From positions 1-64,000 of the forward strand of contig NZ_JACZEP010000012.1 of assembly GCF_014863355.1 (NCBI RefSeq): a DNA stretch of 64,000 bases, in the 5' to 3' direction. This DNA is from Aminobacter carboxidus (GTDB lineage: Bacteria > Pseudomonadota > Alphaproteobacteria > Rhizobiales > Rhizobiaceae). Below the pieces are notes generated by a model. It searched no databases. It had not been told where the DNA came from and saw only the letters and a list, made by a program, of their open reading frames with translations. The position numbers and the translations under genes were made by a program. Below are positions 1 to 9,800 of this stretch, one piece after another (the stretch's first letter is position 1; each line of letters opens with the position of its first letter).

Positions 1-20
1 GCCTCTGGCCTGCCAGAGGC
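1..20. other. perfect hairpin at window edge
   Basis: The first 20 bases form two 8-base arms (gcctctgg and ccagaggc) around a 4-base loop. There is no clear T run on either side. It may be a terminator stem of a gene beyond the left edge; its role cannot be settled from the window. Confidence 0.4.
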
Positions 21-82
21 GGTGCCAAGGAGCGCGACTGGGCAAATGCTGCGAGAATTCCCGCGCGGCGATTGTTGTTCAG

Positions 83-117
83 AAAAACGCAAAGGCGTGG
101 AGAACCTCTCCACGCCT
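83..117 (-). terminator. Rho-independent terminator of the peptide ABC transporter operon
   Basis: Ten-base arms (aggcgtggag at 93-102 and ctccacgcct at 108-117) enclose a 5-base loop. Read on the minus strand the stem is followed by TGCGTTTTTC, a T-rich tract. It lies about 70 bases downstream of the stop codon of the fused ATPase gene (stop at 188-190), where the minus-strand operon 6533-188 should end. Confidence 0.7.
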
Positions 118-187
118 CACCGTTCAAACTTCCATCGTCAGTAGCCCTGAAGCGTCAGCCCAAAGCCTTCTAACGTCACCCCGCCCC

Positions 188-2323
188 TCACACCTCCGGA
201 GTGATGTCGTGCGCGCCAGGTACGGCACCCTTGCCCATGCTGATGACCGGCTCCATGGCGTCGAAGACGCTGGGCGGCAGGTGGCACTTGATCTGGTGGC
301 CGTTGCCCATCTCGCGCACCGGCGGCACCTGTGTTTCGCAGAGATTGCCCGATACCTGGCTCTTGTAGCGGCAGCGCGTCTGGAACGGACAGCCCGACGG
401 CGGGTTCATCGCCGAGGGAATGTCGCCTTCGAGCACGATGTGTTTTTTCACGACGCTCGTGTCGGCGATCGGGATCGCCGACAGCAGTGCTTCCGTATAC
501 GGGTGATAGGGCGGAGAAAAAATCTGGTCGGTGGAGCCCTGCTCGACGATGTGGCCGAGATACATGACCACCACGCGGTCGGCGATGTAGCGCACCACAG
601 ACAGATCGTGGCTGATGAACAGCATCGTCGTCTTCGACTTGCGCTGGATGTCCATCAAAAGCTCGGTGACAGCCGCCTGAACGGAGACGTCGAGTGCTGA
701 CACCGGCTCGTCCGCCACCACAACCTTGGCCTCGCCGGCAAAGGCACGGGCAACGCCGATGCGCTGCTTTTGCCCGCCCGAGAGCTGGCGCGGCATGCGG
801 TCGGCGAAAGCGCGTGGCAGCTTGACGAGATCGAGCAGTTCCAGCATGCGCTGCTTGCGGTCGTCGACAGTCTTGCCGATCTTGAACCTTTCCAGCGTGC
901 GGATGATCTGCGAGCCGACCGAATGGCTGGGATTGAGCGTGTCGAACGGGTTCTGGAACACCATCTGGATCGCCGACACGGTCGCGACGTCACGGTCTTC
1001 GATGCCGGTCGACTGGATTTCTTTGTTGCCGAGCAGCACCTTGCCTGAGCTTGCCGTTTCGAGGCCGAGCAGCACCTTGGCCAATGTCGACTTGCCGCAA
1101 CCGCTTTCGCCGACGATGGCGACGGTCTCGGACTCGCGTGCCTCGAAGCTGATCGTCTCGTTGGCCTTGACGACCCGGCCCTCGCTCGAGCCGAAGACCT
1201 CGTTGCCGCCGACGCGATAATATTTCCTGAGGTCCTCGATCCGGAGCACCGGCGCGCCCGGCTTGACCGGCTCGTGCTTCTTTTCGGCACCCGGCGGCAT
1301 CGCCGCCCAGTCGATCTCGTTGAACCGCACGCAGCGGCTGAAATGGCCGTCATGCCCAGTGACCGGGATCATCGGGATCTCGTCGGCGTTGCACAGGCCC
1401 TCGACGAAGTGGTGGCAGCGCGGACCGAAATTGCAGCCCTTGGGACGCTGGTGCGGCAGCGGCAGCTGGCCGGGAATGGCGACCAGCGGGCGCGAGTTCT
1501 TGTCAGCGCCCGGCAGCGGGATCGATCGGAACAGCCCCTGTGTGTAGGGGTGGCGCATGCGGTCAAAGACGTCCTTGATCGAGCCGGTCTCCACCGCCTC
1601 GCCCGAATACATCACCGTGATGCGATCGCAGGTCTCGAGGATCAGGCCGAGATTGTGCGACACGAAGATCATCGATGTGCCGAACTGCTTACCGAGCCCT
1701 TTGACCAGTTGGACGATGCCGGCCTCGACGGTGACGTCGAGCGCGGTCGTCGGCTCGTCGAGCAGAAGCAGCGCAGGTTTTGACAACAGCGCCATGGCGA
1801 TGACGATGCGCTGCTGCTGGCCACCGGAGAGCTGGTGCGGGAACGAGCGCATCATGCGCTCGGGGTCGGGCAGCTTGACGGCGCGCACCGTTTCAAGCGC
1901 GCGATTGTAGGCCTCCTCCTTCGACACCTTGTCGTGGATCATCGGCACTTCCATTAGCTGCTGGCCGACTTTCATTGCAGGGTTCAAGCTGGCCATCGGC
2001 TCCTGGTAGATCATCGCGATCTTGTTGCCGCGGATAGAGCGCAGCTCCTCGTCGGACATGTCGCCCATGTCCTTGCCCTGGAACCTGATGCGGCCACCGA
2101 CGATCTTTCCGATGTTGGAGAGGTCGCGCATGATGCCGAGCGACACCGTCGACTTGCCGCAACCGCTCTCACCGACGATGCCCATCGCCTCGCCGGGCAT
2201 GACGGTGCAGGAAAAATCCATGACGGCAGGGATTTCGCCGCGGCGTGTAAAAAAGGAGATGGAGAGGTTTTCGATCTCGAGGATCGGTTCTTGGGCGGTG
2301 GCGTTTCTCACGGCTTCGTTCAT
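188..2323 (-). CDS. peptide-type ABC transporter, fused double ATPase (DppD-DppF-like)
   Basis: This 711-residue protein has two complete ABC ATPase halves, each with a Walker A motif GESGCGKST, an LSGGQ-type signature (LSGGQQQR and LSGGQKQR) and a Walker B motif ending in DEP. Each half is followed by the Cys-rich oligopeptide-transporter C-terminal region (GCNFGPRCHH and GCPFQTRCRY). It should energise import through the two permeases encoded upstream. The start chosen (MNEAVRNATAQ) has an AGGAGA ribosome-binding site; an upstream in-frame start would add 24 low-complexity residues from the neighbouring repeat. It is the last gene of the minus-strand operon. The family is certain; the substrate (peptide, opine, sugar or metal chelate) is not. 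Confidence 0.93.
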   Translation of the reverse strand: MNEAVRNATAQEPILEIENLSISFFTRRGEIPAVMDFSCTVMPGEAMGIVGESGCGKSTVSLGIMRDLSNIGKIVGGRIRFQGKDMGDMSDEELRSIRGNKIAMIYQEPMASLNPAMKVGQQLMEVPMIHDKVSKEEAYNRALETVRAVKLPDPERMMRSFPHQLSGGQQQRIVIAMALLSKPALLLLDEPTTALDVTVEAGIVQLVKGLGKQFGTSMIFVSHNLGLILETCDRITVMYSGEAVETGSIKDVFDRMRHPYTQGLFRSIPLPGADKNSRPLVAIPGQLPLPHQRPKGCNFGPRCHHFVEGLCNADEIPMIPVTGHDGHFSRCVRFNEIDWAAMPPGAEKKHEPVKPGAPVLRIEDLRKYYRVGGNEVFGSSEGRVVKANETISFEARESETVAIVGESGCGKSTLAKVLLGLETASSGKVLLGNKEIQSTGIEDRDVATVSAIQMVFQNPFDTLNPSHSVGSQIIRTLERFKIGKTVDDRKQRMLELLDLVKLPRAFADRMPRQLSGGQKQRIGVARAFAGEAKVVVADEPVSALDVSVQAAVTELLMDIQRKSKTTMLFISHDLSVVRYIADRVVVMYLGHIVEQGSTDQIFSPPYHPYTEALLSAIPIADTSVVKKHIVLEGDIPSAMNPPSGCPFQTRCRYKSQVSGNLCETQVPPVREMGNGHQIKCHLPPSVFDAMEPVISMGKGAVPGAHDITPEV

Positions 2324-2361
2324 CGACGTCTCTCCTGGTGGAGGTGCCTTGTCACAGGATG

Positions 2362-2540
2362 GTCGACCCCCACTGCGCCTCGCTGCGCGAGGCACCTCTC
2401 CCCCGTTCGACGGGGAAGAGGAAAGGGATCTCGTCCTGCACGGTTTGAATTGGTGTCGGAGGCAAGGCGTTGCGGCCGCCCCTTCCTCTCCCTCGTCGAG
2501 CGGGGGAGAGGTGGCCCAAAGGGCCGGAGTGGGGGGCGAC
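2362..2540. repeat. RIME-like intergenic mosaic repeat with two palindromes
   Basis: The element is bounded by an imperfect inverted repeat (gtcgacccccact at 2362-2374 and agtggggggcgac at 2528-2540). Inside are two GC-rich palindromes built on cctctccccc...ggggaagagg and cctctccctc...gggggagagg. It lies between the dppC-like and ATPase genes of one operon. This design matches the rhizobial RIME class of short non-coding repeats, but the sequence is clearly diverged from the two copies at 18733 and 31450. Confidence 0.65.
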
Positions 2541-2554
2541 CGAACATCAAGCGC

Positions 2555-3712
2555 TCAGTCCTTCATCGATTGTTCGCGCAACGCATCGGCAAGGAGGTTA
2601 AGGCCGAGCACGAAGGACATCAGCGCAAAAGTCGGCGGCAGTGCCGGGTGGATGAACGAGCGCAGCAGGCGGCTGGCGTCCTTGATTGCGGTACCCCAGT
2701 CGGGGCTTTCGGGCGCGAGGCCGAGGCCGAAATAACCGAGCGTGCCGAGCAGGATGGTGGTGTAGCCGATGCGCAGGCAGGCATCGACGATAAGCGGTCC
2801 ACGCGCGTTGGGCAGGATCTCCCACAGCATGATGTACCAGGGCGTCTCACCGCGGGTCTGGGCGGCGGCGACGTAGTCGCGCGTCTTGATGTCCATGGTC
2901 AGGCCACGCACGATGCGGAACACGCCAGGGCTGGATGCGAAGACCACGGCAACGAAGATGTTGAGCTGGTTGGGCTCGATCGAGACGATACCGAACGGAT
3001 CGGCGTTGAAGACGAGGCCGGCATAGATCCAGCCGCCGAACACCAGCGTGATGCCGAGCAGCAGATAGAGACGGTCGGGCCGGTCCTTGAAGCGGGTGTA
3101 AAACAGCACCGAGAAGAAGATAATTGGGAACAGGAAGAACAACCCGGCCAGCGCATAGGGGATGGGCGTGTCCATGATCCCAGGCGTGACCAGCAGGTAA
3201 AACAGCAGGATGACAGGGAAGGCCAAGACGAGATTGGCCAGGAATGACAGCACGGAGTCGACGCGGCCGCCATAATAGCCGGCGGGCAGGCCGAGCGTGA
3301 TGCCGACCATCAGCGCGAACATCGTGGCGGCCGGTGCGATGATCAGCACGATCTGGCTGCCATAGACCATGCGCGAGAAGACGTCGCGCGCCAGCTTGTC
3401 GCCGCCGAAGAGGTAGGTTAGCCCGGATGCCGGCTCGACAGCGCCGGGCAGCGCATCCTTCATCACAGCAATCTGGCTGAGCGGGTCGAATGGCGCGACC
3501 TTGGCTGCGAAGATCGCCGTGAACAGCCAGAAGAAGCAGATCGCCACGCCTGATATGCCGACACCGGAATCGAAGAGCTGGCCGTAGAGACCGAGATGCT
3601 TGCGGAAGTTGAAGCTCGCGACCAGGACAATGGCCATAGCCAGCCACACCGGCCAGAACCGGGCAAGCACGCCGAGGAAGACCTGGAAACCGCCGATATA
3701 TTCGATCTGCAT
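2555..3712 (-). CDS. peptide-type ABC transporter permease (DppC-like)
   Basis: A 385-residue integral membrane protein of the binding-protein-dependent transport family. The N terminus carries one membrane segment (FWPVWLAMAIVLVASF) and a DppC-type leader. The EAA loop that contacts the ATPase is visible near the C-terminal third (YVAAAQTRGETPWYIMLWEILPN). Compared with typical DppC (about 300 residues) it has an additional roughly 80-residue hydrophobic insertion around residues 170-250, including FLFPIIFFSVLFYTRF. It follows the DppB-like gene by 12 bases, and both should form the membrane channel used by the binding protein at 4878-6533. Confidence 0.92.
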   Translation of the reverse strand: MQIEYIGGFQVFLGVLARFWPVWLAMAIVLVASFNFRKHLGLYGQLFDSGVGISGVAICFFWLFTAIFAAKVAPFDPLSQIAVMKDALPGAVEPASGLTYLFGGDKLARDVFSRMVYGSQIVLIIAPAATMFALMVGITLGLPAGYYGGRVDSVLSFLANLVLAFPVILLFYLLVTPGIMDTPIPYALAGLFFLFPIIFFSVLFYTRFKDRPDRLYLLLGITLVFGGWIYAGLVFNADPFGIVSIEPNQLNIFVAVVFASSPGVFRIVRGLTMDIKTRDYVAAAQTRGETPWYIMLWEILPNARGPLIVDACLRIGYTTILLGTLGYFGLGLAPESPDWGTAIKDASRLLRSFIHPALPPTFALMSFVLGLNLLADALREQSMKD

Positions 3713-3724
3713 GCGGCCGTCTCC

Positions 3725-4762
3725 CTATTGAACGCGGATGCGAGGATTGAGATAGGCGTAGCCGACATCGGAGATCAGCTGGGTGACCAGAACGACGAAG
3801 ACCGAGACCAGCGAGCAGCCGAGCAGAAGGTCGATGTCGTTATTCCCGGCCGCTTCGACCAGTGTGAAGCCGAAACCCTGGTAGCGGAACATAGTCTCGA
3901 CGATGACGACGCCGGTGAGCAGCCAGGGGAACTGCAGCATGATGACGGTGAACGGCGCGATCAGCGCGTTGCGCAGCGCATGCTTGACCACCACGTTGCC
4001 GAAGGAAAGCCCCTTGAGCCGAGCGGTGCGGATATATTGCTGGGTCATCACCTCGACCATCGAGGCGCGGGTCATGCGGGCGATGTAGCCGATGCCATAG
4101 ATCGCCATAGTCATCACAGGCAGGGTGAAATTGTAGAAGGTGATGCCCTGCGAGGTGGCGCTCGCCGCCGAGCCGTTGAACCAGCCCAGCCATGAGGCGA
4201 AAATGACGGTGAAGATGACGCCGGAGACATATTCGGGCGTCGCCGTGGTGGCGATCGAGGCCACCGACAGCGTGCGGTCGGTGCGCGATCCCTCGCGCAT
4301 GCCGGCGAAGATGCCGATCAACAACGCGATCGGCACCATCGTCACCATCACCCAAAACATCAGGATGCCGGTGGCGCCGAGTGCCGGAAACAGCTTTGAC
4401 GCAACCGTGGTCTTGAATTTGGTCGAGCAGCCGAAATCGCCCTGCAGCACGCCGGAGAATTGCGGCACTGCAGGCTCGTTGCAGAAGGAGAAGCGCGGCA
4501 CGGCCTGGCCGGTAGCCGGGTCGACATTGGGCTGCTTCGGCATCACGCCGAGCCACTGGCCGTAGCGGACGAAGAAATTCTGCCGATAGCCGTTGCGCTG
4601 CAGCCAGCTTTCCAGTTGCTCGGTGGTCGAGCGCATCTCTGTCTGGCTGATCGCCAGCTTCTTCAGATTCGGATCGAGGTTGATCAGGAAAAAGACGACG
4701 AGCGTCAGGCAGAGCATCGTCAGCCCGATGACCCCGAGGCGCTTGAGGATGAATGAAAGCAC
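3725..4762 (-). CDS. peptide-type ABC transporter permease (DppB-like)
   Basis: A 345-residue permease with the DppB layout: a first membrane segment (VIGLTMLCLTLVVFFLINLDP), a periplasmic loop of about 100 residues, then five more segments. The EAA loop is YIRTARLKGLSFGNVVVKHALRNALI. The start is GTG, preceded by AGGGGG. The periplasmic loop contains two cysteines (FCNEP and FGCST) that could pair. The gene sits between the binding-protein gene (114-base gap holding a stable hairpin) and the DppC-like gene. Confidence 0.93.
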   Translation of the reverse strand: MLSFILKRLGVIGLTMLCLTLVVFFLINLDPNLKKLAISQTEMRSTTEQLESWLQRNGYRQNFFVRYGQWLGVMPKQPNVDPATGQAVPRFSFCNEPAVPQFSGVLQGDFGCSTKFKTTVASKLFPALGATGILMFWVMVTMVPIALLIGIFAGMREGSRTDRTLSVASIATTATPEYVSGVIFTVIFASWLGWFNGSAASATSQGITFYNFTLPVMTMAIYGIGYIARMTRASMVEVMTQQYIRTARLKGLSFGNVVVKHALRNALIAPFTVIMLQFPWLLTGVVIVETMFRYQGFGFTLVEAAGNNDIDLLLGCSLVSVFVVLVTQLISDVGYAYLNPRIRVQ

Positions 4763-4836
4763 TGTCGCCCCCTGCCTGTTGGGTTGGGCTTCGTATCAGG
4801 TGGCCCCGGAATGACCGGGACTGCCTGGCGAACAGT

Positions 4837-4861
4837 GGGAGGGACGGTGAACGTCCCTCCC
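4837..4861 (-). terminator. intercistronic hairpin after the binding-protein gene
   Basis: Ten-base arms gggagggacg (4837-4846) and cgtccctccc (4852-4861) enclose a 5-base loop, 16 bases after the stop of the binding-protein gene. No T tract follows on the minus strand, so it is more likely an mRNA-stabilising or partial attenuation element that keeps binding-protein levels above permease levels. This is a common arrangement in such operons. Confidence 0.5.
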
Positions 4862-4877
4862 CTCAACAGTGGACGGC

Positions 4878-6533
4878 TTACGCCTGCTTGTCGAGCCAGA
4901 CCTTGTAGAAGTCGTGCTCATTGGTCGGATGCATGCCGTGGTTCATCACATACTTGGCGGAGTGGTTGAACAGCGACCGCCAGTAGGACTGGATCAGGAT
5001 GCCGGAGTCCTGAAGGATCTGCTCGAGATCCTTCATCAGCAACTTGCGCTTCTCGACATCGGGCTGCGCCGTAGCTTCGGTCAGCTTCTTGTCGAAGTCC
5101 GGATTGGAGAACGCGCTTTCGTTCCAGGCTTCGCCTGATTTGTAGCCGAGCACCAGAATCTGCACGCCCAGCGGGCGCATGTTCCAGGTGGTCATCGAGA
5201 ACGGATACTTGGTCCAGTCGTTCCAGAAGGTCGAGCCCGGAAGCACGGTACGCTTGACCTTGATGCCGGCCTCGCGGATCTGTGCGGCAATGGCGTCGCC
5301 GGTGTTCTTGTGCCAATCCTCGTCGGTGGTAATCAGGTCATGCTCGAAGTCGGCGTGGCCCGATTCCTCCATCAGCTTCTTGGCGCCGGCGGCATCGCGC
5401 GCTTTCTTCGGCAGCTCGACATATTCCGGATGGATTGGCGCCACGTGGTGGTTTTCCGCCACCGAACCGCGACCGCCATAACCGAGCTGCAGCACGGTCG
5501 CGTTGTCGACCGCCATCTGCATGGCGTTGCGAACCTTCTGGTTCTCGTAGGGTTTGTTGTTGACGTTGAAGCGCGCAACGATGGTCGCGGCAGTCACGAC
5601 TTCCGACTTCACCAGGCCGAGACCGTCGAGAATGTCGACATAGTCGGCCACGGTCTCGTAGTTGGTGTCGACTTCGCCGGCTTCGAAGGCGTTGACCGCA
5701 GCGGACGGATCGGGACCGTAGTCGATGAACTCGATGCCATCGAGATAGGCTTCGCCACCCCACCACTTGCCGTTTTCGCGCCGCTTGAGCACGGCCTTGG
5801 AGCCGACATCGTAGGAAACCAGCTCGAAAGGCCCGGTGCCGATCGGATGGCTGACCAGGTTGGAGCCGTTCTTCTCAAAGTCGCGGTGGACGATGATACC
5901 CGGATAGTCCGACACGCCGGGAATGAAGGTGATGTCGGGTGCGGGGAACTTGATGGCGATGGTGTAGTCGTCGACCTTGGTGATGGCGCCTTCTTTGGCC
6001 TTCTTCGTCGCCGGATCGACAAGCGCACCCATGCGGGCGGCCATCGAATTGCCTTCAGCTGCACTGTCGCACCAGCGCAGCAGGTTGAACATCACGTCGT
6101 CGGCGTTGAATTCGTCGCCGTTGTTCCAGGTCGCGCCTTTGCGAACATTCAGCTTGTATTCGGTCGCGTCGTCGTTGATTTCCCAGCTCTCGAGCAGCGC
6201 CGGCTCGAAGGTGAAGGTGCGGGTGTACTTGACCAGCGGTTCGAGGAACTGGCGCGTGACGTTGGCCATTTCCGGCCAGTCATAGCTGCGCGGATCCTTC
6301 TGATCCTTCACGAACATCGAAACGCGGATGACACCGCCCTTCTTGGGCTCCTGCGCCATGGCTTCGGTCGGCGCGACCAGCCCCAGCATGCCGTAGGCCA
6401 TTGCCGTCGTGGCACCGAAAGCGCTCGCCAGGGCCAGAAACTCGCGACGGTCCATCTCGCCGGACCCAGCACTTTTCGCCAGCTCACGAATGTGGCCGGG
6501 AACAAGATCAGAATTGCTCTTGTAGAATGTCAT
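4878..6533 (-). CDS. extracellular solute-binding protein, family 5 (peptide-type), Tat-exported
   Basis: A 551-residue periplasmic binding protein of the SBP_bac_5 family. The N terminus has an extended region, then a twin-arginine signal (DRREFLAL, arginines 29-30) and a hydrophobic stretch ending at [10 protein letters not shown], so export is predicted through Tat. The family features follow: [21 protein letters not shown], a FNADDVMFN segment and the [11 protein letters not shown] motif. The start [10 protein letters not shown] has a GGGAGA ribosome-binding site; an upstream in-frame start lacks support. It is the first gene of the operon and should define its substrate. The substrate is not readable from sequence. 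Confidence 0.93.
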   Translation of the reverse strand: MTFYKSNSDLVPGHIRELAKSAGSGEMDRREFLALASAFGATTAMAYGMLGLVAPTEAMAQEPKKGGVIRVSMFVKDQKDPRSYDWPEMANVTRQFLEPLVKYTRTFTFEPALLESWEINDDATEYKLNVRKGATWNNGDEFNADDVMFNLLRWCDSAAEGNSMAARMGALVDPATKKAKEGAITKVDDYTIAIKFPAPDITFIPGVSDYPGIIVHRDFEKNGSNLVSHPIGTGPFELVSYDVGSKAVLKRRENGKWWGGEAYLDGIEFIDYGPDPSAAVNAFEAGEVDTNYETVADYVDILDGLGLVKSEVVTAATIVARFNVNNKPYENQKVRNAMQMAVDNATVLQLGYGGRGSVAENHHVAPIHPEYVELPKKARDAAGAKKLMEESGHADFEHDLITTDEDWHKNTGDAIAAQIREAGIKVKRTVLPGSTFWNDWTKYPFSMTTWNMRPLGVQILVLGYKSGEAWNESAFSNPDFDKKLTEATAQPDVEKRKLLMKDLEQILQDSGILIQSYWRSLFNHSAKYVMNHGMHPTNEHDFYKVWLDKQA

Positions 6534-6553
6534 TTCCGTCTCCCATTGAAGCT

Positions 6554-6563
6554 GTAACGTTAC
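6554..6563. promoter_or_regulatory. 10-base palindrome, candidate operator of the peptide transporter operon
   Basis: GTAACGTTAC is a perfect palindrome with a central CG, about 20 bases upstream of the binding-protein start codon and just ahead of its ribosome-binding site. A central-CG palindrome in this place is typical of LacI-family operators. No regulator gene lies beside it, so the assignment is tentative. Confidence 0.3.
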
Positions 6564-6806
6564 CATTTCGCATCCGATTGCCGTTGTCAAAACGGTCGGA
6601 TGTCATCGTTCCCATAGGTAAGTTTGCAATTTTGGGAGGTGGGCAGTTCGCGTGATAGCGACAGAGTTGGCGCAAAAATGGTAGTGCGCAGCGGATTCGT
6701 CGGAATCTTCGCCCCAAGCTAATATGCCGGGTTCCGACAACCTACGGCAGTGCCACGACACTTCGGCTGATATGTCAGTGCAAGGGTTACTGCAGCGGCA
6801 GTCCGC

Positions 6807-9800
6807 TCAATATTCTTTCTCGTAGAAGATACCGCCCTTGGCCTCGCCGGCGTCGGTGGCCTGGCCGCGCAGCTTGATGCCGCGGCCGACATTCAGGTCG
6901 ATCGTCGCCTTGCCCGAGCCCGGCTGGTCGCCGGCCTCGATCGACAGATAGGTTCGGTCGTTCAGATACTTGCCGACGGCAACTGAGGTGTCGCCCTGCT
7001 CGTTGGTCTTGATGTCGATATCATCGACGCCGAGCGTCGCACGCAGGCTCGACAAAAGCGACGTCGAGCCACCTATACCTGCCATCTGGGCGGCGGCGTC
7101 GGCGAGCTGGGCGATCTGGAGCGGCGACAGGTTGGACATCGAACGGCCGAAGATCAGCCGCGCCAGCACTTCGTCCTCAGGCAGCGCCGGCACCGAGGAA
7201 AAGGCGAATTTCGGATTGTTGGCTTCGCCCGTGATGCCGATGGTGACGGTAGCGTCGCCGGCGGTCGTCTCGGCGGCGAAGTTGATCGTCGGCACCAGCG
7301 AGCCGGAGAAGCCGACCGAGCCTGAGGTGAAGTTGAGCCGCTTGCCGAGAATGGACAGGCGGCCACGGCGCAGCGTGAACTCGCCGACGGCCTGCGGCGA
7401 CGCGGACGATCCCGACAGACGCAGCGAGCCGCCAAGCTCGGCGTCGAGGCCGCGGCCCTGGACGAAGATCTGGTTGGGCGCATTGATGGTAACGTCGAGC
7501 ATCAGCGCGCCGCTGCCGCCACTTGCTTTTGCCGGCGGGCGCATAGCCTCCTGCTGGGCGACAACCGCCTTGGGCGCGTTCTTGTGCTTGACGTCGACGG
7601 CAGTCAGTGCGCCGGGGAATTTCTCCGGGATGCTGATGACAGTGCGTGCAAGGTTGATCGTTCCCGACAGCACCGGCGCCGAAACCAGCGGCCCCTTGAT
7701 GGCGATGTCGCCGCCGAGATTTGCGGTGACCACGCGGCCGTCAGTGTAGCGGCCGTCGGTCAGCTTGATGGCGATGTCGGCCGGGAAGCCCAGGGCCGCG
7801 TTGGTACCGACGGTACCGCTAGCGGTGAGCTGGCCACCCGTCGACAGCGAACCTGTCAGGCGGTTGATGCGGGCAACGCCGGCAGCGATGCCGACGTCGA
7901 GATTGATGTCGTTGATGGCAATGCCCGACTGGGCAATCAACAGCCGCGCGCCGGAGGCGCGGATGCTGCCGCCGATGACCGGCGACGTGGCGGGTCCGCG
8001 AACCTGGACGTTGACGTCAGCCGAGCCGGTCAGCGCCATGCCCTGGGCGGCAAGCGTGCGGCCGAGGAACTGGAATGGCACAGGCCCGGAGAAATTGAGG
8101 TCGAGCGCAACCGGCGCATTGGTGACGACAGTGCCACCACCTTTCAGCGCCAGACCAGCGCCGTCGCCGATGGTCGACTGGAAGGTGAGCCTGCCGCCGG
8201 CAAAGGTGCCGGTCGAGCCGATGTTCATCGCACCGAAGCCGGCACCTGTGGTCTGCGAGGTCGCAGCTCCCGCGACCTTGAGGTCGTAGCTGACGGTCGG
8301 GTTGGCGGCGGCGCCCGACACCTTGACGGTGCCGGAAATGGAGCCGGCGGCACCGAGACCTGGCGCAAAGGAGTTGGCGAGCGAAGCCGGCACATTGGCC
8401 AGCGTGGCGTTGAGATTGAGCGCCGAGCCGGCGGTGCCAGCCACTGTCGCCGTGCCACCGCCGAGGTTGAGTGTCAGCCGGTCGAGCGTCGTCGTGCCGC
8501 CAGCGATCGAAACGGTCGTCGGACGCGCAATGGCGGCCTTGATGCCGCGCATCACGGCTTCGCCCGAGGCGAGTTCGATCGTCGTGGTGCCGCCTGCCAG
8601 CTTGACGCGGCCTGCAGCCTTGGCCGGGATTTCGGCGACGGTGGCGCCACCGGAGAAACCGGTCCATTCGCCGTCGCGCTTGAGGTCGACATCAATGCCG
8701 GAAATGACCGTCTTGCCCGAGGTTACCGACCTGGCTTTGATCGTGCCCGAGATCGCCGGCGCCTTGAGATAGTTGAGGATTTCGGCGTTGATCGAGACGT
8801 CGCTGGCCGAGAGATCGCCACGCTTGAGCGAAGCAGTGCCAACCGCGACGCTCGCCTGCGGGACGTCGCCGCTGCGGGTGAAGTTGATCTTGCCGCGCAG
8901 GTCGCCTTCGGCCTTTTCGAGCGCGAGGGCTGCGAGCGGGCCGATATCGGGCATGTCGATGGTGACGGTGCCAAGCGGGGCGAAATCCTGGTCGAGGATC
9001 AGGTCGCCGGAAAGCTTGTTTTCACCGAGCGACAACGACAGGCCCTTGATCTCGCGCCTGCCGTCGGCGGTGGCGAGCACCGCGCTGCCCTGAAGCGGCT
9101 GACCGGCGACGTTGCCCGAAAGCGCGACATTGGCGGCCGGGTTGGCCGGGTCGATCTTGCCTGATGCCTTCAGGCTGAGCCCGGTGATCTCGCGCGCCGC
9201 CGCCTCGATGCGGTCGCTGGTGACGGTCAGCGAGATGTCAGGCGCAGTGCGCGCGCCCTTGGCGGTCAGCGCGAAGTCGACCGAACCCTTGGCATCCTTG
9301 GAAAGCAACGAGATGTCGGCGAATGAGCCCTTGAGGTCCGCATCGACATCGGTGCCCTTCATGCGCGCCGTGCCGCTGGCGGTCAGAGCGCCCGAGGTGA
9401 ACTCGATCGCATTGGCGGCAAAGCTGCCCTCGGCGTCGCGGCTGGCGGTGGCGGAAAACTGCGTGCGCTCGGCGAGCGCGATGCGGACACCTGCAGGCAG
9501 CGCACTGGAGGCGACATCGGCCTTGACACCAAGTTCAAGCGACAAGTCGGCCAGGTTGAGCTTGGCGTTCAGCGAACCGTTGAGCGTGTCGCTGCGGATC
9601 GTGCCCTCGTCGACGACGACCTGATCCTTGCCGATGGAACCCGCCATGTCGACCGCGACGCGGCCGGCGACCAGCGGCGCGAGCGTCGCGACGTCGGTCT
9701 TGAGTCCGGCAACACCCAGCTTGATCGACAGCGGGCCGCTGCGGTTGGCAATGTCGAAGCCTTCGGAATGAGCCGATGCCGCGATGTCGCGTAGCTCGGT

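Noticed and set aside
5310-6557. 415-codon plus-strand open frame over the binding-protein gene
   Set aside because: Antisense shadow of a well-supported family-5 binding protein.
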